Assembly: GCA_035624215.1 (NCBI GenBank)
Contig: DASPRY010000136.1
Location: 5,067 to 69,066, forward strand
Direction: 5' to 3'
DNA from: JAFAGX01 sp035624215
GTDB lineage: Bacteria > Acidobacteriota > Terriglobia > Terriglobales > Acidobacteriaceae
Length of the DNA: 64,000 nucleotides
The notes under the pieces are model-generated. The model did not search any database and had not been told where the DNA came from. It was given only the letters and a program-made list of their open reading frames with translations. Each line of letters begins with the position of its first letter. Position 1 is the first letter of the stretch. Both the position numbers and the translations under genes were made by a program. Shown piece by piece: positions 30,453-38,760 of the stretch.

Positions 30453-33155
30453 CTACTGAATCAGCGTGCCCCCGTTCTCCTCTTCTGGCGGGATGACGAC
30501 GGCGGCGGCGACGCGGTCGCCGGGCTCTAGCTGCAACAGGCGAACGCCCTGTGCGGCGCGGCCGGATTCGCGAATGGTGCTCGAATCCATGCGGATGATC
30601 TTGCCGTACTGGCTGATCAGCATCACTTCGGATTCTTCGGTGACCTGCGCGATGCCAGTGACTTTGCCGTTGCGCGCGGTGGTCTTGACGTTGATTACGC
30701 CGGAGCCACCGCGTCCCTGGAGACGGTATTCGTCGGCAGGCGTGCGCTTGCCGTAGCCGTTCTCGGTGACGGAAAGAATGAGCGTGCCCTTGGGCGGCAC
30801 TAAATCCTCTCCCCCAGCGGCTGCAGCTGCATCTTCTTTTTGCAGGCTTTTCGCAGGGCTCAAGCCCTGCGCTTCCACGGCGCCTCCCGCTTTGCCTGGA
30901 AGGGGAGCAACACCGGGCTTGGGGGTGGTGGCCATGCCGACAATGTAGTCGCCGGTGTCGAGCTTCATGCCGCGAACGCCGAATGCGGGCCGGCCCATGG
31001 GGCGGACGTCGTCTTCTTCGAAGCGGATCGCCTGGCCATCGTGCGAGGCGAGGAAAACGATCTGGTTGCCGTCAGTCAGAGTGACACCGACGAGTTCGTC
31101 GCCCTTCTCGATGCCGACGGCGATAATGCCACGCGACATGACGTGGGAGAAATCCTTGAGCTCGGTTTTCTTCACGGTACCGTTGCGCGTAGCAAAGAAG
31201 ATGTAGCGGTTTTCCTCTTCGAGATTGCGCACGGCGAGCATGGTGCGCACGGTTTCTCCCGGCTGCAGGCCAACCAGGTTGCCGATGTGCTTGCCCTTTC
31301 CGGCGGCGCTGACGTCGGGAATTTCGTAAACTTTCAACCAGTACACGCGCCCGGTGTTGGTGAAAATAAGGATGTAGGCGTGGGTGGAGGCGATGAAGAG
31401 ATGCTCGACGAAATCCTCATCACGCGTCTTCATGCCGGTGCGGCCGGTGCCACCGCGGCGCTGCATGCGATAAGTGGAGATTGGAGTGCGCTTGAGATAG
31501 CCACCGTGGCTGACCGTGACGGCGACTTGCTCGTCGGCGATCAGATCTTCGAGCTGAATCTCGGCGGCTTCGTCTTCAATGCGGGTGCGGCGCTCATCTC
31601 CGTATAACTTCTTAACGTCTTCCAGCTCTTTGACGATCACGCCGCGCAGTTTCTTCTCTGAGCCGAGGATGGACTCGAATTCGGCGATGTTTTCGCGCGT
31701 CACATTGAGTTCTTTGGTGATTTCGTCGATGGAGAGCTTGGTCAGGCGATGTAATTGGAGTTCGAGAATGGCATCGGCCTGAATGGCGGTAAACGGCTTC
31801 TCGGGATCGACCTTGGGGGCACGGCCCGTGGTGTTGATGTCGATCTTCTTGCCGGCGAAGTACAGAACGAGGTTGTCGCGCGCATGTGCACGGTTGGCAC
31901 TGCCGCGAATGATGGTGATGACGTTATCGAGGTGATCGAGCGCCTTGATGTAGCCTTCCAGGATGTGCTCGCGTTCTTTCGCTTTGGTGAGCAGGAAGGC
32001 GGTACGCCGGCGGACGACGTCGACGCGGTGGTCGATGAAGTATTGGATCGCCTGGACCAGGCCCATTTCCTTGGGCTGGCCGTTGACCACGGCGAGCAGG
32101 ATCATGCTGAAGCTTTCCTGCATCTGGGTGTGCTTGAAAAGCTGGTTGAGCACGAGCTGCGCTTCGCCGCCGCGTTTCAGCTCGATGACGATGCGCATGC
32201 CGTCGCGGTCGCTCTCATCGCGGACGTCGGCCACATCGTCAACCGTTTTGTCGTTTACCAACTCAGCGATGCGCCGGATCAAGACGGCTTTATTCACCTG
32301 GTAAGGAATTTCGGTGACGATGATGGCCTGGCGCTCTTTGGTGATGTTTTCAATCGCCGCTTTCGCACGCATCATGAAGCGGCCGCGACCGGTTTTGTAG
32401 GCATCGAGAATGCCAGCTTTGCCGTGAATGATGCCGGCGGTCGGAAAATCCGGGCCTTGTACAAATTTCAGGATTTCTGGCAACGAGGTGTGCGGGGTGT
32501 TGACCAGGGCAATGGTGGCATCGACGATCTCGGTCAGATTGTGCGGCGGAATTTTTGTCGCCATGCCGACCGCAATGCCGTCTGAACCGTTCACCAACAG
32601 GTTGGGAATCTGTGTCGGCAGAACCGAGGGTTCTTTTTCCGTTTCGTCATAGTTGGGATTGAAGTCAACTGTGTCCTTATCCAGATCCTCAAGCAGCGCT
32701 GCAGCCACGCGGGCGAGTTTCGCCTCGGTGTAGCGGTCAGCCGCCGGCGGATCGCCATCTACCGAGCCGAAGTTGCCTTGCCCGAAGATCAGCGGATAGC
32801 GCATGCTCCAGGGCTGCGCCAGCCGCACGAGAGCGTCATAGACAGCCAGGTTGCCGTGCGGATGATACTTGCCCATCACGTCGCCGACGATGCGGGCGCA
32901 CTTGCGGGTGGCGCGATTGGGCAGCAGACCCATCTGCTGCATCGTGTAGAGGATGCGGCGATGCACGGGCTTCAATCCGTCGCGGACATCGGGTAGTGCG
33001 CGGCCGATGATCACCGACATGGAATAGTCGAGATACGACCGCCGCATCTCCTCTTCAATGTTGACGGGTTGAATGTTGGCGGCGCCGGGAACACCGGAGC
33101 CGTCTCCGCCACCGGGCGGGGTCAGGGGAAGTTGGGGGTTCTGTTCATCTGCCAT
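30453..33155 (-). CDS. gyrA: DNA gyrase subunit A
   Basis: A 900-residue topoisomerase II subunit that cuts and rejoins DNA. The catalytic Tyr is Y142 in DRYTEAKL. A GyrA-box-like QRRGGTG and later CTD blades (QGRGGSGVINVKT) mark it as GyrA rather than ParC. The quinolone-determining stretch reads HPHGNLAVYD, so E. coli Asp82 and Ser83 correspond to N102 and L103, while Asp87 is kept (D107). A 35-40 residue Ala/Gly/Pro-rich insert sits between CTD blades where a palindromic repeat has been inserted. The N-terminal 30 residues are a Pro/Gly-rich extension. The leader is partly duplicated upstream. gyrB lies 7.3 kb away on the same strand. Confidence 0.95.
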   Translation of the reverse strand: MADEQNPQLPLTPPGGGDGSGVPGAANIQPVNIEEEMRRSYLDYSMSVIIGRALPDVRDGLKPVHRRILYTMQQMGLLPNRATRKCARIVGDVMGKYHPHGNLAVYDALVRLAQPWSMRYPLIFGQGNFGSVDGDPPAADRYTEAKLARVAAALLEDLDKDTVDFNPNYDETEKEPSVLPTQIPNLLVNGSDGIAVGMATKIPPHNLTEIVDATIALVNTPHTSLPEILKFVQGPDFPTAGIIHGKAGILDAYKTGRGRFMMRAKAAIENITKERQAIIVTEIPYQVNKAVLIRRIAELVNDKTVDDVADVRDESDRDGMRIVIELKRGGEAQLVLNQLFKHTQMQESFSMILLAVVNGQPKEMGLVQAIQYFIDHRVDVVRRRTAFLLTKAKEREHILEGYIKALDHLDNVITIIRGSANRAHARDNLVLYFAGKKIDINTTGRAPKVDPEKPFTAIQADAILELQLHRLTKLSIDEITKELNVTRENIAEFESILGSEKKLRGVIVKELEDVKKLYGDERRTRIEDEAAEIQLEDLIADEQVAVTVSHGGYLKRTPISTYRMQRRGGTGRTGMKTRDEDFVEHLFIASTHAYILIFTNTGRVYWLKVYEIPDVSAAGKGKHIGNLVGLQPGETVRTMLAVRNLEEENRYIFFATRNGTVKKTELKDFSHVMSRGIIAVGIEKGDELVGVTLTDGNQIVFLASHDGQAIRFEEDDVRPMGRPAFGVRGMKLDTGDYIVGMATTPKPGVAPLPGKAGGAVEAQGLSPAKSLQKEDAAAAAGGEDLVPPKGTLILSVTENGYGKRTPADEYRLQGRGGSGVINVKTTARNGKVTGIAQVTEESEVMLISQYGKIIRMDSSTIRESGRAAQGVRLLQLEPGDRVAAAVVIPPEEENGGTLIQ
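30852..30871. repeat. gyrA: Palindromic element inside gyrA coding sequence
   Basis: CGCAGGGC and GCCCTGCG form an eight-pair hairpin with loop TCAA. It lies within the segment encoding the Ala/Gly-rich insert of the GyrA C-terminal domain. Similar GCAGGG/CCCTGC palindromes occur in intergenic parts of the window, including the HU terminator. Confidence 0.6.
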
Positions 33156-33279
33156 ATATAAAATTCTCGCTCACAGAGATCCCTCGCTGCGCTCGGGACG
33201 ACAGCTGCAGGCTCAGACGCCCGCAAAGCGCTGTCGGTTGGGGGTTCTGTTCATCTGCCATATGTAAAACTCTCGCTCA
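33131..33279. repeat. 43-base duplication of the gyrA start region around a 63-base element
   Basis: Bases 33131-33173 (true gyrA ATG, first codons and leader) are repeated at 33237-33279 with two mismatches. The 63 bases between contain GATCCCTCGCTGCGCTCGGG, a dispersed-repeat core. The upstream copy carries a ghost gyrA start (ATG 33261) opening a 38-codon frame that stops inside the real gyrA start region. Confidence 0.85.
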
Positions 33280-33449
33280 TCCAGATGCGGTTGCAAATTT
33301 CTCGTAAGTTATTGTTGCAGATAGACTTATATAATCATTCTGATGCCGTAATTATACCATAACAGGAGCCTTTTCGGGCTGGCGGAAACGCTGAGGACTC
33401 CGCCAAGGTACTCCAATGATCGGCGGGCCTGAACCTAAGATTTGCCGGA

Positions 33450-34454
33450 GTGAAACGAATCCCTTCGCTCGACGGCCTGCGCGCGATTTCAATTTCGCTG
33501 GTCATCCTGGGACATTGGGTCACCAAGCATCAGCAACTGACGTTCCTCGCGGTCTACGCCAACGTCGGGGTGCGGATTTTCTTCGTAATTTCGGGCTACC
33601 TGATCACAACATTGCTGTTGAGCCAGCAGCAGAAAACCGGGCGGATCAGCCTGCGCGATTTTTATGCACGACGGGCTTTCCGCATTTTGCCTGCGGCTTT
33701 CACGTTTATTGTGCCGGTCATCGTTCTGCACTGGGGCGAGATGCGTTGGTACGACATAGCGGCGGCGATGCTCTACCTGGTGAACTTTGATTTTGCCTGC
33801 CCGTGGTTCATCGGTCATCTTTGGTCGCTGAGTGTGGAGGAGCAGTTTTATCTGCTGTGGCCGGCGATCCTGCACAAATGGTTTCGGCATAGAGTGAAGG
33901 TTCTAATTGCGGTCGTGATTATTGCTCCGATCTATAGCGCTGTTTGCTATCGGCTGAAAGTGCCTGCCGGAGGATATGGAACGTTTCCGGCAGTGGCCGA
34001 CAATTTGGCAATCGGCTGCCTGCTTGCGCTGTTTGCTCCGCACATCCGGAAAATTGGGCGTGGCGTGGCTTGTGCCATGGCGATTGCGGTCGTGCTGATT
34101 CCACTGTTTGCGGCAAACACGCCGGGTCGCACGTTGTTCATGCTCTTTATTCTCTGGCCCGTGTTGCACCTTTCGATTAGCGGTGTTCTTTTGCACGCGG
34201 TGCAGGAGCGATATCGGCTATTGAATTTTGGGCCGATAGTTTTTCTAGGTAAGATCAGCTACAGCCTATACCTGTGGCAGCAGTTGTTCTTTTTCCGTCC
34301 CGAGCCTTTGCCGATTTACCTTGCTCTGCCACTCGCACTGAGTTTTGCGTGTCTTTCATATTTCCTGGTGGAACAACCGATGCTTCGCCTGCGGGACTCA
34401 AAGCGGCGCTTTGGGAGTCAGGCGCGACTTCGTCTGGCTGCTGCGGGGGATTAG
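33450..34454 (+). CDS. Acyltransferase 3 family membrane protein (OafA/YrhL-like)
   Basis: A 334-residue polytopic inner-membrane acyltransferase with about ten helices. It opens with RIPSLDGLRAISISLVILGHW, which holds the conserved R-x-x-x-D-x-LR and catalytic-type His of the family. PWFIGHLWSLSVEEQFYLLWP (about residue 115) is the other hallmark motif. Relatives O-acetylate lipopolysaccharide, peptidoglycan or exported glycans using acetyl-CoA. The target here is unknown. It starts with GTG 33450. Downstream, a DoxX-like gene follows on the same strand after 43 bases. Confidence 0.9.
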   Translation: MKRIPSLDGLRAISISLVILGHWVTKHQQLTFLAVYANVGVRIFFVISGYLITTLLLSQQQKTGRISLRDFYARRAFRILPAAFTFIVPVIVLHWGEMRWYDIAAAMLYLVNFDFACPWFIGHLWSLSVEEQFYLLWPAILHKWFRHRVKVLIAVVIIAPIYSAVCYRLKVPAGGYGTFPAVADNLAIGCLLALFAPHIRKIGRGVACAMAIAVVLIPLFAANTPGRTLFMLFILWPVLHLSISGVLLHAVQERYRLLNFGPIVFLGKISYSLYLWQQLFFFRPEPLPIYLALPLALSFACLSYFLVEQPMLRLRDSKRRFGSQARLRLAAAGD

Positions 34455-34497
34455 AAAAACGCAAGCTTAACGGCGTTGCGGTACACTCCGGACGAGC

Positions 34498-34941
34498 ATG
34501 GCAGTGCTGATCATACTTCTGGTTTCCTGGCTGGTCTGCCGGGGCCTTGGTGTGCTTGGCGTTCAAACGCTCGCCACTTGGCAGGACTCCGCACGATATG
34601 CCCTCGCCGTTATGTTCTGCTTTACCGGAACCACGCACTTTAACAAGATGAAACACGATCTTGCGAAGATGGTGCCGAGTGTCTTTCCCCACGCTTTGGT
34701 GATCATTTACGTTACAGGTGTGCTCGAGTTTCTGGGTGCGGCCGGACTATTGCTGCCCCGGTTGCGCGCGCTTGCCGGAATCGGCCTGATCGCACTTCTG
34801 ATCGCGATGTTCCCTGCCAATGTAAAGGCGGCAAGGGAGAAGCTCTTGTTGCGCGGCAAACCGGCCACACAACTTTGGCTTCGACTGCCCATGCAGTTGG
34901 TTCTTATCGGGCTGCTGTGGTGGTCGAGTGTGATGCGTTAG
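34498..34941 (+). CDS. DoxX-like small membrane protein
   Basis: A 147-residue protein with four hydrophobic helices and the DoxX-type signature ARYALAVMFCFTGTTHF near residue 32. GVLEFLGAAGLLLPRLRALAGIGLIALLIAMFPANV follows; I cite only its span, about residues 74-110. DoxX-like proteins are linked to redox or thiosulfate/quinone metabolism in some bacteria, but most are uncharacterised. ATG 34498. It follows the acyltransferase by 43 bases, and the next gene is convergent. Confidence 0.8.
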   Translation: MAVLIILLVSWLVCRGLGVLGVQTLATWQDSARYALAVMFCFTGTTHFNKMKHDLAKMVPSVFPHALVIIYVTGVLEFLGAAGLLLPRLRALAGIGLIALLIAMFPANVKAAREKLLLRGKPATQLWLRLPMQLVLIGLLWWSSVMR

Positions 34942-34959
34942 GAAGCGCCCTGTGTAGGG

Positions 34960-35619
34960 TCAGGGGCGGGTTACAACTTCGTTGGGGCTGGAGGGAAGCA
35001 CGAAGTTCACGCCACTCTCGGAGTTCGCGCGGAGGGTCGCCGGGATATCGAGAGCCGAGAGCTGCACGGTCTTGGTCCAGAAGCCGTCGCGCCAATAATC
35101 GCCGCGCGCGTAGAGATTTCCATTGGCGATGACGTAATCGGACACGTTTTCGTGATGACCATCGCGGAAGATCAAAATCGCCGGCGCCAGCTCACTGTGG
35201 GAAGTCCCCCGCCCTGAATAATGCTGGAGGTTCGGCGTTGAGGAGCCGGACGGGGCTTCAGAGTAGTCGAGCGAAGAAGCTCTGGACGATTCCCGCTGAC
35301 CTACGAAGCGAACGTATTTGTCGCCCTGCCACTCGATCATCAGCGGCTCGGGTTTTGCCTCAGCGGGCGCAGGCGCGGAAGTTGGCTGGATGATCACAAC
35401 GGGCGAAGCCGGAGGTTGATAGACGGAGGCCGGAGGGTAGTCAGAATACGAGAATGGAGCTCCGAACCAAACCAAATTTCTATTCACGAAACCGCGGCCC
35501 GCATAGCCAGAAAATCCGCCGCCAGTGCGAAATCCGCCGAAGCCGATGCCGCCTCGAGTTTGCGCTGCGGCCGGTAGCAGGACCGCGAAAGTGCACACGA
35601 CAGTCAGCCACTTGCGCAT
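34960..35619 (-). CDS. Secreted hypothetical protein, tandem paralogue 2
   Basis: A 219-residue exported protein with a signal peptide (MRKWLTVVCTFAVLLPAAAQ), a Gly-rich then Pro-rich low-complexity middle, and a C-terminal domain of about 70 residues. That domain (ILIFRDGHHENVSDYVIANGNLY ... VQLSALDIPAT, about 148-219) is clearly related to the end of the gene just upstream. It follows that gene by three bases, so they are co-transcribed. The shared repeat of DGH plus a beta-hairpin pattern suggests a small beta-rich domain of unknown role, possibly in the periplasm or cell surface. Confidence 0.8.
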   Translation of the reverse strand: MRKWLTVVCTFAVLLPAAAQTRGGIGFGGFRTGGGFSGYAGRGFVNRNLVWFGAPFSYSDYPPASVYQPPASPVVIIQPTSAPAPAEAKPEPLMIEWQGDKYVRFVGQRESSRASSLDYSEAPSGSSTPNLQHYSGRGTSHSELAPAILIFRDGHHENVSDYVIANGNLYARGDYWRDGFWTKTVQLSALDIPATLRANSESGVNFVLPSSPNEVVTRP

Positions 35620-35622
35620 GTA

Positions 35623-36363
35623 TCAAGTACCCCTGGGAACTTCGAAGTCAATACCGCGATCGTCATTCCGTTTGATCGTAGTGTCCAGATCCAGGTCGGA
35701 GAGAGGAATCTTGTGGCGACGTCCTTCGGTCAGATCGTAAAGCGTGTTTCCGACAATGGCGTAGTTTTCCACTTCGAGCTGGTGGCCATCCTTGAACACC
35801 AATACAGTTTCAGGTTGATCGGCTGCCGGAGCGAGTTCGGTCTGCTCGGCGGTCTCCGCAGAAAACGACTGGGACGACTCGCGGTCTGAGTAATCCGACT
35901 GCGCCGGTCGAGCGGGCGTTCCAGGGCCACGCCGATCAAAAATTGTCGGCCCACCGTTGTATTGATCGGCTTGGGGGTCATCTGCCGTCTGGTCGGACTG
36001 ATCGTAGTAACCATAAGGAACCGCGTAATAGCTCACGCCCCAAGGAACAAAGCCCGCGGGAGGCCGGTGATGGTGGTTAGGCTGCGGCAGGAAAGGATTC
36101 ACGCTGAAAACTGGCCGGCTGTTGGGGAAGGCGGGATTGAATCCCGGCGTGTAGCCATGGGGACCGAGTGAAGTCACGCTGGGGGGCGTGCCATTGATTG
36201 CGTGGCCTCCAAAACCCAGCGAAGTGACCGAAGGCGGAGCGGCATTGATTTGAGCCACAGCAGGGCGAGCCAGGAAACTTCCAGCCAGAAGAGCGGCGAA
36301 AACCGCGATGGCGGCTCGATTCAGGCACTTCACACCATCATCATACTCCAGTTTCCAAAACAT
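35623..36363 (-). CDS. Secreted hypothetical protein, tandem paralogue 1
   Basis: A 246-residue exported protein. After the signal peptide there are two near-identical PPSVTSLG motifs, Asn/Pro/His-rich linkers, and Gln/Ser-rich sequence. The C-terminal domain (VLVFKDGHQLEVENYAIVGNTLY ... IPLSDLDLDTT, about 178-240) shares its order of motifs with the downstream neighbour: FxDGH, then IxGNxLY, then LSxLDxxxT. ATG 36363 has GGAGG seven bases upstream. No function is known. The low-complexity part and shared C-domain suggest a duplicated surface protein pair. Confidence 0.8.
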   Translation of the reverse strand: MFWKLEYDDGVKCLNRAAIAVFAALLAGSFLARPAVAQINAAPPSVTSLGFGGHAINGTPPSVTSLGPHGYTPGFNPAFPNSRPVFSVNPFLPQPNHHHRPPAGFVPWGVSYYAVPYGYYDQSDQTADDPQADQYNGGPTIFDRRGPGTPARPAQSDYSDRESSQSFSAETAEQTELAPAADQPETVLVFKDGHQLEVENYAIVGNTLYDLTEGRRHKIPLSDLDLDTTIKRNDDRGIDFEVPRGT

Positions 36364-36457
36364 GGTCCCGCCTCCGCTGAGCTACTACCTATTAGAACGC
36401 CCGCGGCTAGGTGGGGTTGCAGAGATTCCCAATTGCCTGGCCCGGTTTTGGTTGGGG

Positions 36458-37696
36458 TCAGCGTCGGCCCACTCGGGCCAGCTCGGTGAGGTTCACCAGG
36501 ATACTTGCCGTCAGCAACCCCCAGACACACGCCATGACAAGCCCGCGCTGTCTTGTTTCCAGCAAATCTGCGATGACCCCAGACACAAAAACGAACAGGA
36601 ATGGAACGGCGGCGAGGGTGAGGACAGCCTCTCCGTTATGTGTCGTAGCCAAGGCCGTAATCAGAAAAACAGCGGCAACCAGCAAAGGCGCGGTGTTGCC
36701 AAAATAACGGGTTCGGTGCCACGCTGCATATACGCCTAATGCAACAGGCAGTGCGATGACCAGGGCAGGCCGCCCGCTCTGAACAAGTTGAAAAATGACG
36801 TGGTGATATGCGGCCGGCGTCCAGAAAGCACGCCAAGTGAATGGGAAAAAATGGGCGTGACGAACTCCTTGCCAGAAAGTGTCGAGGTGAAAAGCATAAG
36901 AAGCAAAGAGCAGCAGGAAGGCGACTGCAATTGCTGACCCCCAAATGGCGAGAGCAGCAGGAAGGCGACTCGGCGCCACATACCACATAAATGCCAGCGT
37001 GAGCGGAAGCAGCATCAGCAGTGAAAATTGGGAGCCGATTGCCAGCGCCAGAGACAGGCCCAGCAGCAAAATGCGGCGCCAATTCCAGAGCACGACCTCG
37101 CGAGGAGCGTACAAGGTGTGCGCCACGGCAATTGCCGTGAAAATCGAGCCGAACGTAGCCCAGGCCCCGCCGATTTCGGGCTGGGTCAGCCAGAGTGTGC
37201 TGTTTCGCAGGATGATCGGCGAAAAGCAGTACAAAGTCAAAGCAATGTAGCCACCAGCATTGCCGTACAATCGGCGTGCGACATACCAGAGGGACGCTGC
37301 GAGCAAGAAACCAATGGTGATGTACGGCAGCCGCGCCAGCCAGCCCCAATAGCGCACTGAACCTACGGTCGAGGATCCCCCCGAGATGGCAAACGCTGCC
37401 GAAGCCAGCAGATACCACAGAGGCGAGTGATCGGGATCAAAGCCATTGTTGTCTTCAATCGCGACGGGAGGGAGACTGGGTGCCTCCAGCCGCTCAAGTG
37501 AAGGGGTTCCGGCGACCGAGCCGCCATGCCATTGCCTTAAACCTTCATGCACCCGAAAGAGTTCCAAGGAGTCGACATCCAGCGGCGAGGTGCCTTGGAA
37601 CAGAAGCCAAAAAAACTGCAGCAGGAACATCAGCAACAAGCAGCCCGCCCAGAATTGGGGACGTCCGAAACGTTCGCGGGTGAAAAATTTGCCCAT
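36458..37696 (-). CDS. Polytopic membrane protein, GT39-like (GT-C fold) candidate
   Basis: A 412-residue membrane protein with about ten helices. The large first luminal loop carries acidic residues (PLDVDSLELFRVHEGLRQWHG and the DPDHSPLWY segment). These resemble the first-loop Asp/Glu motif of dolichyl-phosphate-mannose or polyprenyl-phosphate-dependent GT-C glycosyltransferases. A glycosyltransferase that uses a polyprenyl-linked sugar is therefore plausible but not proven. It is divergent from the CPBP gene with about 50 bases between starts. No sugar pathway genes lie beside it. Confidence 0.7.
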   Translation of the reverse strand: MGKFFTRERFGRPQFWAGCLLLMFLLQFFWLLFQGTSPLDVDSLELFRVHEGLRQWHGGSVAGTPSLERLEAPSLPPVAIEDNNGFDPDHSPLWYLLASAAFAISGGSSTVGSVRYWGWLARLPYITIGFLLAASLWYVARRLYGNAGGYIALTLYCFSPIILRNSTLWLTQPEIGGAWATFGSIFTAIAVAHTLYAPREVVLWNWRRILLLGLSLALAIGSQFSLLMLLPLTLAFMWYVAPSRLPAALAIWGSAIAVAFLLLFASYAFHLDTFWQGVRHAHFFPFTWRAFWTPAAYHHVIFQLVQSGRPALVIALPVALGVYAAWHRTRYFGNTAPLLVAAVFLITALATTHNGEAVLTLAAVPFLFVFVSGVIADLLETRQRGLVMACVWGLLTASILVNLTELARVGRR

Positions 37697-37746
37697 CCGG
37701 GATGCGTGAGTGTTTTACCATTTTCATGACCGGCAAGGAAACTGGG

Positions 37747-38760
37747 ATGCAGGAAGCGAAACCGAACCTTACTTCGGAGACGAGCGCCAGCTCTCCGGAA
37801 CTTAATCAGCCCGAAACGACGCCGGTTACGAGGCCGGCAGCGTTCGAAGGGATGCGCACAGTCTTTGTCGGAAGCGAGGGACTGCGCCCGGGATGGCGCC
37901 TATTCCTGTACTTCGGGATGGGCATCGTTCTGTTTTTGGCGCTTTCAAACCTGCAACATCTGGTTCCATCGCGGGGAGCTGGCTTCCTGTGGCAGCAAAT
38001 GTTAACCCAGGTGGTCCTGGTCATCTCTTCGCTTACTCCTGCGCTGGCGCTGGCGAAGATTGAAAGGCGGCCTTTTTGCGTTTATGGGCTGGCGATCCGC
38101 CAGGCGCGCACAAGACTATTCTGCATAGGGTTGCTCTGGGGGATTGCGGCGCTTTCGGTGCTTATGCTCCTGTTGCGTGGCGCAGGGGTCTTCTCGTTTG
38201 GAAGCTTGGGCCTTCATGGGTCACGCATTTTTAAGTTTGCTGTGTTCTGGGGTGGGTTCTTTTTTCTGGTGGGAGTCTTCGAGGAGTTCACGTTTCGCGG
38301 CTACGCGCAGTTCACTCTATCTCAAGCCATCGGATTCTGGCCTGCTGCTTTTGTCTGGTCCCTAGTCTTCGGATCACTGCACCTCATTGGCAATGTCGGC
38401 GAGACCTGGTTAGGGTCACTGTGCGCGGCGCTGATCGGATTGTTTTTCTGTTTTACACTCCGGCGAACTGGAACCTTATGGTTTGCAGTCGGCATGCACG
38501 CGTCCTGGGACTGGGGCGAAAGCTACCTGTACTCTGTTCCTGATAGCGGGGGAATGATACCGGGGCATCTGCTGAAGTCATCCTTTCATGGATCGCGCTG
38601 GCTGACCGGAGGCACGGTCGGGCCGGAAGGCAGTGTGCTGGCATTTGTGGTGATTGCGGCAGCGTGGGTGATATTCGACCGGATGTATCCGGAATCGCAA
38701 ATCCGAGGGCAGACGGAGGCATCCGCCCCTACCATCAGCGCCACGACCTACCACGAATAG
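37747..38760 (+). CDS. CPBP-family intramembrane metalloprotease
   Basis: A 337-residue membrane protease of the CAAX-protease/bacteriocin-processing (CPBP, Abi) family with about eight helices. Motif 1 EEFTFRG (about residue 178), motif 2 FGSLHLIGN, and the C-terminal HASWDW place the Glu and His active-site residues within the membrane. The N-terminal 40 residues are soluble and acidic. I choose ATG 37747, behind AAGGAA, over ATG 37702 (only five bases from the divergent gene). Its stop overlaps the convergent DUF4139 gene by 13 bases. Substrate unknown. Confidence 0.88.
   Translation: MQEAKPNLTSETSASSPELNQPETTPVTRPAAFEGMRTVFVGSEGLRPGWRLFLYFGMGIVLFLALSNLQHLVPSRGAGFLWQQMLTQVVLVISSLTPALALAKIERRPFCVYGLAIRQARTRLFCIGLLWGIAALSVLMLLLRGAGVFSFGSLGLHGSRIFKFAVFWGGFFFLVGVFEEFTFRGYAQFTLSQAIGFWPAAFVWSLVFGSLHLIGNVGETWLGSLCAALIGLFFCFTLRRTGTLWFAVGMHASWDWGESYLYSVPDSGGMIPGHLLKSSFHGSRWLTGGTVGPEGSVLAFVVIAAAWVIFDRMYPESQIRGQTEASAPTISATTYHE

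Noticed and set aside
30840..32585. Plus-strand frames of 255 and 276 codons
   Set aside because: Both lie antisense inside gyrA.
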